The notes beneath the pieces are model-generated. The model searched no databases, had not been told where the DNA came from, and saw only the letters and a list, made by a program, of their open reading frames with translations. The position numbers and the translations under genes were made by a program. From Phycisphaerales bacterium (GTDB taxonomy: Bacteria > Planctomycetota > Phycisphaerae > Phycisphaerales > UBA1924): a stretch of 32,957 nt of DNA. This document shows positions 26,359 to 32,957 of this stretch, piece by piece (the stretch's first letter is position 1; the number at the start of each line of letters is the position of its first letter). The stretch covers positions 1 through 32,957 of the forward strand of contig JAESRA010000089.1 in the NCBI GenBank assembly GCA_016764895.1. The letters run 5' to 3'.

Positions 26359-28518
26359 TCACTTGACAACAACATGAACCGGCTTGTCTGAACCAATCAC
26401 ACGCGCATTGATCGTGCGGTCAGGATACGAAATCGATCCGTCCACACGCTTCACATACACAACAATCTTATCGCCGGCATCCTTGGCATACAACGACGAC
26501 TCAAGGTACTCGCCCATCAGGTAGCCAAAGCCCTCGCCTTCGTCTTCATACATCGTGCCCTTGGCGTAGCCATCAGCATTGAGATGCACAATCAGCGTCA
26601 GCTCATCGCGTGAATCGGGACGATCACCAAAGTACTGTGTCACCGGCGCCGTCGGGATGATCCCGCCGGGACGGATAAACAACGCCGGCAGATGCTCATC
26701 CTTTGAGTCACGACCCGAATCAAAGTCCGGAAAATCAAACGCCGCCCATTCAACACCGTCAACCGCCGACGGCATCGCCGAGACTCGATCCCCCTCAGGA
26801 GTCGCCTTGGTGACAATCAACAACTCTGCACCGAGCAAGAACGAATCATCCTCAGAACGCAGTGCCGGATCGGCAGGATCCGCAAAGAATGTTGGCCGAG
26901 CAATCGGCATCCCGGTATCGGCAGACTCTTTAAACAGCGTGTATATATAAGGCATCAACCGGTATCGCCGCTCAAGCCCGCGCCGGCTCGTATCCTCAAC
27001 CTCCTGGCCAAATGACCAAGGCTCCTTATCAATATTCCCCTTGGCTGTATGCCCACGCGAGAACGGGAACAGCGTTCCAAAGCCCATCCACCGCTGAAAC
27101 AACTCACCATCGCCGTTGTAGGCAAACCCACCAATATCAGGCCCAACAAACGGCTGACCAGACAAACTCAAGTTCAGCGACATCCCAATCGACATATCAA
27201 GGTGTGCCCAGTTGGCACTGTTATCACCAGTCCAGGTCGCTCCGTAGCGTTGCCCACCGATGAAGTTGGCTCGCGAAAGCACAAACGGCCGCTTATCAGG
27301 ATTCGTCGCCATCACGCCCTCGCGTGTTGCGCGGATCATCTGCATGCCATACACATTGTGATAGCGTGCATGCGTATCGGTCCCGCCCAACTCTGGGTCA
27401 GCCCGGTGGATATTGGTCTCAGGCATGGTTTTGGATTCTACATTAAACACCGCAGGTTCGTTCATGTCGTTCCACACGCCGTCGATGTTGTAGGCCATGA
27501 ACTCTTCGTAGAGCCCCGCCCACCAGTTGCGGACATCCTTGTTCAAATAATCAGGGAACACACACACACCGGGCCAGACATTGCCGTTGTACACATTCCC
27601 GTCCTTGTCCCGAACCCAAGCATTATGCTCATCGCCTGAATCAGATACAAAATATCCATCTTCATCCTTGACACCCGGATCAATCATCCAAACATTCGAA
27701 AACCCCTTGGTATCAAGCCAATCATTGAGTCCCTTAGGATCAGGAAACTGCTCAGGATCAAAGGTAAACACGCGATACTCGTCCATGTAATCAATATCCA
27801 TCCAAATCACATCCGCCGGAAGCTTCCGAGCCCGAAACTCATTCACCACCTCTTTAACCCGTGAATCAGGATTATACGAATACCGGCACTGGTGATACCC
27901 CACAGCCCACTTAGGAGGCATCGCAATCGTCCCCGTAAGCACACCAAGCCCCAGCATCACATCCTGAGGCGAATCGCCATCAATCACAATAACCGCAAAG
28001 TCCCCACCCTCAGCACGAAAAGTAATCCCGTCCCGAAGATCGATCTCACACCGGTAAGTCGTATCAGCCAACACCCCAAACGCCGTACCATCGGCCCGCA
28101 CCGCAAGCACCCAAGGGTGCGATGTATACAAATTCTTAGCATCAAGCCCATACCCAAAAGCATCCAAATTCCAAGTCTCAGTCACAAACCCATTCCGAAG
28201 CAAAGGCCCAGCCGCCTGCCCAGTCCCATACAACGATGTCCCCGCATCAATCGAGATCGACGCGACCGTCCGCCCCGTCACCTCATCTATCGAGTACGCC
28301 GGAACCTCATTGAGTGATCCCAGCCCAACATCCCCAAAAGACTCAAACACATGAGCAAGAGCAAATGACGGCTTCCGATCCTGCCGGGCCTCCAAGGTCC
28401 GATCAAAGCGAACAATTCCTTCGCCGATAACCTGAGCCACCTGAGCCTGAGAGCTCGCAATGAATCCAAGCGACAAACTTCCGAGCACCAAAATTTGGGT
28501 AAATAACTGCTTTTTCAC
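26359..28518 (-). CDS. GH31 alpha-glucosidase
   Basis: 719 aa. DVIWMDIDYMDEYRVFTFD, DGVWNDMNEPAVF, PFVGPDIGGFAYNGDGELFQRWM. Confidence 0.92.
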   Translation of the reverse strand: MKKQLFTQILVLGSLSLGFIASSQAQVAQVIGEGIVRFDRTLEARQDRKPSFALAHVFESFGDVGLGSLNEVPAYSIDEVTGRTVASISIDAGTSLYGTGQAAGPLLRNGFVTETWNLDAFGYGLDAKNLYTSHPWVLAVRADGTAFGVLADTTYRCEIDLRDGITFRAEGGDFAVIVIDGDSPQDVMLGLGVLTGTIAMPPKWAVGYHQCRYSYNPDSRVKEVVNEFRARKLPADVIWMDIDYMDEYRVFTFDPEQFPDPKGLNDWLDTKGFSNVWMIDPGVKDEDGYFVSDSGDEHNAWVRDKDGNVYNGNVWPGVCVFPDYLNKDVRNWWAGLYEEFMAYNIDGVWNDMNEPAVFNVESKTMPETNIHRADPELGGTDTHARYHNVYGMQMIRATREGVMATNPDKRPFVLSRANFIGGQRYGATWTGDNSANWAHLDMSIGMSLNLSLSGQPFVGPDIGGFAYNGDGELFQRWMGFGTLFPFSRGHTAKGNIDKEPWSFGQEVEDTSRRGLERRYRLMPYIYTLFKESADTGMPIARPTFFADPADPALRSEDDSFLLGAELLIVTKATPEGDRVSAMPSAVDGVEWAAFDFPDFDSGRDSKDEHLPALFIRPGGIIPTAPVTQYFGDRPDSRDELTLIVHLNADGYAKGTMYEDEGEGFGYLMGEYLESSLYAKDAGDKIVVYVKRVDGSISYPDRTINARVIGSDKPVHVVVK

Positions 28519-28760
28519 GCGGCAACCTCACTAAAAACTGCGTATAGACCCACGCACGGCGCATGAGTAAAATCGACTGTCGGTACACAATACTTCTCGG
28601 ACTGCTCTTCGTGCAGAATTTGAGCAAGAAAACATCGCAAAGTGTCAATATTTTAGTTCACAGCCACCACAAAATCGTCAATAATCATCAAGCCGCTCTA
28701 TACACCAGGCATCCAGCCGGTTTTGGGCTCGTTTTAAGTTGTTCCACTGAAAGGCCATCC

Positions 28761-31526
28761 ATGTCATCCAACGCGAAATCTCACCGCTCCGCCATCATCA
28801 TCGGGGCCCTGATCGCCACTACAGGCATCGCTGTCCAAACCGCACAAGCCCAAAACAAACTCAACTACCTCCAATGGTTTGAAACAGAATGGGACGACAT
28901 CGAACGCCGCACCCCCGATGTCTTCCTCGCAGGCTACGACGCACTCTGGCTACCACCACCCTCAAAAGCCTCATTCACCTCAGTAGGTTACGATCCATTT
29001 GACCGCTTCGATCTCGGACAACCCCCACTCCTAAGCTTCTCCCCATCACGCAAGCGCACAACCTATGGCACCGAAGCCACCTTCCAAGCAATGATCGACG
29101 AACTCCAACGCTCCGGCGCCGAAGTCTACATCGACGGCATCTTCAACCACAACGGCGGAAGAACCACCTCAGACGCATTCCTCGCACAAGGTGGATACCC
29201 AGGCTTCTGGATCCCACGCGAAAGCCCGCCCCGAAACAAACTTCCAACAGACAACTGGGGCGACTTCCACAACGGAAACGCCTCAGGATACCTCCAATCA
29301 GAAAACCCAGGCGGCTCAAACTACGACCTCCACAGAGGCGACCTCGTCGCCCTCGTCGACATCGCTCAAGAAGAAAACTACCCATTCATCCGCCAACCAG
29401 TCAACGCAGGAGATCCCCAAAACATCCCCGCAGGCACCATCTACAACCGCCCAGACCCAAACAACGCACGCTTCTACACAGACCAAGCACTCTCCCCAGA
29501 CAACTTCATCAACCCCGGAACCTCCAGAAACCCAGGCGCACAAACCTTCACACGCTTCCCATACAACACCATCAACCAAATGCAAGGCGACCCAGTTGCC
29601 GACAACGGCACAGGCATGCTCATGCGATGGGCACAATGGATGATCCAAGTCCAAGGCGTCGACGGCTTCCGCCTCGATGCACTCAAACACACCCCAAGCT
29701 GGTTCTGGGACGGCTTCTTCGACTCAGCAATACACAACCTTCGCGTCCGCCCCAGCGGCGGAAACATCAACCCATTCACCTTCGGCGAAAACATCATCGG
29801 AAACTTCGACAACCTCAGCAACTACATCCGCAAAGACTCCTTCGCAAACCGTGACGGCCTCGATATCCAAGGCGCCGCCCGTCTCCGCGACCTCCTCAAC
29901 GCCAACGGCCTCGGCTCCTGGGCAAACATCAACTCCGATCTAAACTCAGGACACCTCGATGTCACAGACGACGGATTTGTCAACGGCTCAATGGGTGTCA
30001 ACCATGTATTCTCACACGACAACGGCACAGTCGGCTCCGGAAGCTCCATGCCACCATACCCCACCGTCACACAACAAGCCTACCAAATGCACGCCTACAT
30101 GCTCATGCGACCAGGCAGGGCCATCGTCTACCACAACGGCCGAGGCATCATCGCACGCTCCAGCGGATTCTTCCCACGCGAAGGAGTCCCAGCAGCCCTC
30201 GGATACGACCCCATAACCCAACAACTTGACCCCACCATCACCAAACTCGTCCAAATACGAAACCAAGTCGCTTTCGGACAATACTTCCAACTCAACTCAA
30301 ACCTCAACGATGTCATGGTCTTTGAACGAGCATTCAACGGCACCGCAAACTCCCTCACAGCAGTCAACGACCGATTCGATGTAGGCCACCAAGTCGTCTC
30401 CGTAGCCACCTCCTACCCACAAGGTACCAGAATCCATGAAATGACCGGAAACGCCGCAGACCCCCTCGTAGACCCCAACAACAACATCCCAGAAACCATC
30501 GTCGTAGGATTCGGTGGCTCCGTCACACTCACCATCCCAAACAACACCTCCTCAGCAGGAACCCATGGCAAAGGCTACCTCATCTACGCAGAATCCCTCC
30601 CAGAAACAACCCTCACCTTCATCGGACAAAACGGCACCATCGAACCAGACCCAACCAACTTCCCAGACTGGATCCAACGCCTCAGCCAAATCGCAGTCAT
30701 CAATAGCGACTCATTTGAAATCCGTCTCCAAACAGCACCAGGCGACCTCCTAGACCCCAACACAGACGACAACGCCATGTTCGCCTGGGACAACCGCACC
30801 CGCGACTGGAACGGCAACGGCGCCCCAGACATCTCCCCAACCGCCCTAGGACTCGCAGGATTCGAACAATTCCTCACCGTAAACAGTCCCCTATACAACT
30901 CAGGAAACCCCTTCGGCCTCTACCGCCAAGTCATCGACGCCACCACCATGGACGAAGGCATGCACTACCTCACCACCGTCGCATTCCGCCGCCGCCCCCC
31001 AGGCACCACCCCCATCTATCGTGAAACCCGAAAAGTCGTCTACATCGACCGCCTCCCACCAGAAGTCTCCCTCCAGCAAGCCGGGCAAACCCTAGAGGAC
31101 AATCAACCCCAGTTCATCGTCCACGCACTCGACCGCACCACAACCGCCCTCCACCTCCTTCTCAATGTCCCAGAAGGCACCGACCCACTCACACTAATCA
31201 ACTCAGGAACCCGAATACCACCATACGACCGTTTCGAATACCGCCACATCTTCAACGGCGCCCTCGACGATGGACTCAACAAAATCACCATGGTCGCAAT
31301 CGAAGACTCCGGCACCACCAATGTCATCACCGAAACCGTCATCATCGGCGGCCTAACTTGCCGTGCAGACCTGACAGGCGATGGCACACTCGACTTCTTC
31401 GACATCTCCGCCTTCTTGACCCTCTTTGGCAATCAAGACCCAGCCGCAGATTTCTCAGGCGATGGTGCATTTGACTTCTTCGACATCTCCGCCTTCCTCA
31501 CCGAGTTCTCGTCGGGGTGCCCATAA
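28761..31526 (+). CDS. Secreted GH13 alpha-amylase with C-terminal GC-type dockerin
   Basis: Start MSSNAKSHRSAIIIGALIATTGIAVQTAQAQ at 28761. EVYIDGIFNHNGG, VDGFRLDALKHTPSWFW, FGENI, NHVFSHDNG. Tail CRADLTGDGTLDFFDISAFLTLFGNQDPAADFSGDGAFDFFDISAFLTEFSSGCP. The track start at 28563 extends past the signal peptide. Confidence 0.9.
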   Translation: MSSNAKSHRSAIIIGALIATTGIAVQTAQAQNKLNYLQWFETEWDDIERRTPDVFLAGYDALWLPPPSKASFTSVGYDPFDRFDLGQPPLLSFSPSRKRTTYGTEATFQAMIDELQRSGAEVYIDGIFNHNGGRTTSDAFLAQGGYPGFWIPRESPPRNKLPTDNWGDFHNGNASGYLQSENPGGSNYDLHRGDLVALVDIAQEENYPFIRQPVNAGDPQNIPAGTIYNRPDPNNARFYTDQALSPDNFINPGTSRNPGAQTFTRFPYNTINQMQGDPVADNGTGMLMRWAQWMIQVQGVDGFRLDALKHTPSWFWDGFFDSAIHNLRVRPSGGNINPFTFGENIIGNFDNLSNYIRKDSFANRDGLDIQGAARLRDLLNANGLGSWANINSDLNSGHLDVTDDGFVNGSMGVNHVFSHDNGTVGSGSSMPPYPTVTQQAYQMHAYMLMRPGRAIVYHNGRGIIARSSGFFPREGVPAALGYDPITQQLDPTITKLVQIRNQVAFGQYFQLNSNLNDVMVFERAFNGTANSLTAVNDRFDVGHQVVSVATSYPQGTRIHEMTGNAADPLVDPNNNIPETIVVGFGGSVTLTIPNNTSSAGTHGKGYLIYAESLPETTLTFIGQNGTIEPDPTNFPDWIQRLSQIAVINSDSFEIRLQTAPGDLLDPNTDDNAMFAWDNRTRDWNGNGAPDISPTALGLAGFEQFLTVNSPLYNSGNPFGLYRQVIDATTMDEGMHYLTTVAFRRRPPGTTPIYRETRKVVYIDRLPPEVSLQQAGQTLEDNQPQFIVHALDRTTTALHLLLNVPEGTDPLTLINSGTRIPPYDRFEYRHIFNGALDDGLNKITMVAIEDSGTTNVITETVIIGGLTCRADLTGDGTLDFFDISAFLTLFGNQDPAADFSGDGAFDFFDISAFLTEFSSGCP

Positions 31527-31581
31527 TCCCAACTGAGCAATAGCACGCCCGCCGGCGTGGCTCAGGCAACCAAAAAAGAAA

Positions 31582-31617
31582 CGAGGCCGGATGATTCATC
31601 AAAATCATCCGGCCTCG
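31582..31617. terminator. Hairpin between convergent genes, best as terminator for the minus-strand PEP-CTERM gene, possibly bidirectional
   Basis: Perfect 15-bp stem CGAGGCCGGATGATT / AATCATCCGGCCTCG. Minus-strand reading is followed by TTTCTTTTTT; plus-strand side is followed by CATTCATTTTG. Confidence 0.85.
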
Positions 31618-31648
31618 CATTCATTTTGTATCAATCGTCGCTATCAAA

Positions 31649-32362
31649 TCAGCGGCGACGGCGTCCAGCAACCAAACCGCCAAGACCAAGCAACGCCAAT
31701 GATGACGGAGTTGGAATAACGGTGTAGCTCAGGAAAGCACCCGAAGTGGAGCCGGTGCCCCAGTCTGGAGTGGCTTCGCCAGCAAGGCTCAGCATGTCAA
31801 CGCCTGGATCACCACCACCACCACCGGTGGTTGCGACATCAAAGCCGAAGGTATCGCCAACGCTCAGTCCAAGAGCGGCGAGTGAAACGATGTAGCTCTG
31901 CACGCCAGCAGCGTGAGCAGAGTCGTCACCCATGATCAAACCGCCACCAAGGTAGGTCGCGTCAGTCACATTCCATGCAGCACCATCGAAGTTACGGAGT
32001 TCAGCACCAACGCCTGATCCACCTTCGTCAGCCCAACCACCAATGAAGTAGTCGATCCCGCTGCCCCAACTGATGTTGCGACCCCAGCCACCAGAGGTGC
32101 TGGTTGTTCCAGATCCCATATCAAACCCAACTAGGTACTTGCCCCAGTTCGTTGCATCGATATCGCCAGCGACGGAAATGTCAATGTACAAGAAGTTGGC
32201 ATCGTTGGTGATTTCAACCTGAGTAATGTCAAGGTGTGCAAAAGGTACACCACCTCCATCAACAAACGAGGCATTCAAATCACCAGCAGTGTCCATGTAC
32301 ACATCAGCACTTGCAACACCAGCCAGCGAAGCGATAGCCGCAGCCATCAGTAAATTTCTCAT
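31649..32362 (-). CDS. PEP-CTERM sorting domain protein
   Basis: 237 aa, signal peptide MRNLLMAAAIASLAGVASA, C terminus VIPTPSSLALLGLGGLVAGRRRR. Confidence 0.88.
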   Translation of the reverse strand: MRNLLMAAAIASLAGVASADVYMDTAGDLNASFVDGGGVPFAHLDITQVEITNDANFLYIDISVAGDIDATNWGKYLVGFDMGSGTTSTSGGWGRNISWGSGIDYFIGGWADEGGSGVGAELRNFDGAAWNVTDATYLGGGLIMGDDSAHAAGVQSYIVSLAALGLSVGDTFGFDVATTGGGGGDPGVDMLSLAGEATPDWGTGSTSGAFLSYTVIPTPSSLALLGLGGLVAGRRRR

Positions 32363-32555
32363 CTCTAGTCTCCCTATATTCTCTCAAAAAAGGTTCCGCC
32401 CCCCAACAAATTGAGAGTACGGCGTTAAAACACGACCTCCACTGTACTACCCCTTGAAACCCAACACAAGCCCCAAACCCCCAATTTGCGAGACTTTTTG
32501 TCCACAATCCACAAATTCCCCGCCACCCCCCCACCGCCCTCCACCAGTTATCGGC

Positions 32556-32957
32556 CTACACATCCAAGTCCGCCACCACCATCGCATGATCCGACACCGA
32601 TAACCCACTCTCCCGATCCACAAAACACCCCGTCAACCGCCCCCGAGCCGCCTTGTTCATCAGCAAATAATCAATCCGCCACCCCCGATTGAGTGCCCGC
32701 GCCTGCCCACGATTCGACCACCAAGAATAAGGCCCATCCACATCCCCGCTCACCTCCCGAACCACATCACTCCACCCCATCCCAATCATCTCCCCCATCC
32801 ACCGCCGTTCATGAGGCAAAAATCCCGACGACTTCGCATTCCCCTTGGCATAAAAAATATCCCGCTCCGTATGCGCAATATTCAAATCCCCACCAATCAC
32901 CGTAGGAATCTTCGACTTCAACATCGGCTCGGCCCACTCCATAAAGAACCCAAGCCA
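32556..32957 (-). CDS. xth: Exodeoxyribonuclease III, truncated at the right edge
   Basis: IPTVIGGDLNIAHTERDI, GWRIDYLLMN, SVSDHAMVVADLDV. The frame stays open to the window end (WLGFFMEWAEPMLKS...), so the true start lies outside. Confidence 0.9.
   Translation of the reverse strand, partial: WLGFFMEWAEPMLKSKIPTVIGGDLNIAHTERDIFYAKGNAKSSGFLPHERRWMGEMIGMGWSDVVREVSGDVDGPYSWWSNRGQARALNRGWRIDYLLMNKAARGRLTGCFVDRESGLSVSDHAMVVADLDV

Noticed and set aside
28563-28760. N-terminal extension of the GH13-dockerin ORF
   Set aside because: Signal peptide starts at 28761 after a purine-rich RBS-like stretch; the upstream part is likely promoter.

Overview
The window looks like chromosomal DNA from a planctomycete, probably Phycisphaerae-like. 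The basis is GC-type dockerin tails ending in GCP, a PEP-CTERM tail, a prepilin/H-X9-DG-type protein and strong strand composition skew. No phage, transposon, CRISPR array or tRNA was recognised. Left to right: a truncated minus-strand CDS; an RNase P RNA gene (rnpB, ~298-797, +) with a strong terminator; a minus-strand peptide ABC operon (binding protein and two permeases, no ATPase); a PLP-dependent 2-oxoamine synthase overlapping an inositol-monophosphatase-like gene; a large multiheme cytochrome (11 CXXCH) with LVIVD-type repeats and a dockerin-like tail; a tyrosine phenol-lyase; a minus-strand run of esterase, MBL-rhodanese, rhodanese-DUF2892 and saccharopine dehydrogenase-like genes; then an alpha-glucan/sugar region with a secreted repeat protein, GH13, a prepilin-like protein, an RbsC/B/A-type ABC transporter, GH31, GH13-dockerin and a PEP-CTERM protein; and a truncated exonuclease III at the right edge. 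The most unusual items are the multiheme/LVIVD/dockerin fusion, the P19-type insertion in RNase P RNA, extra periplasmic insertions in two unrelated ABC permeases, three different surface-targeting signals in one glucan locus, and the A-B-B'-A' repeat protein. Nothing here is proven to be a new system. All calls come from reading the sequence, with no database search.
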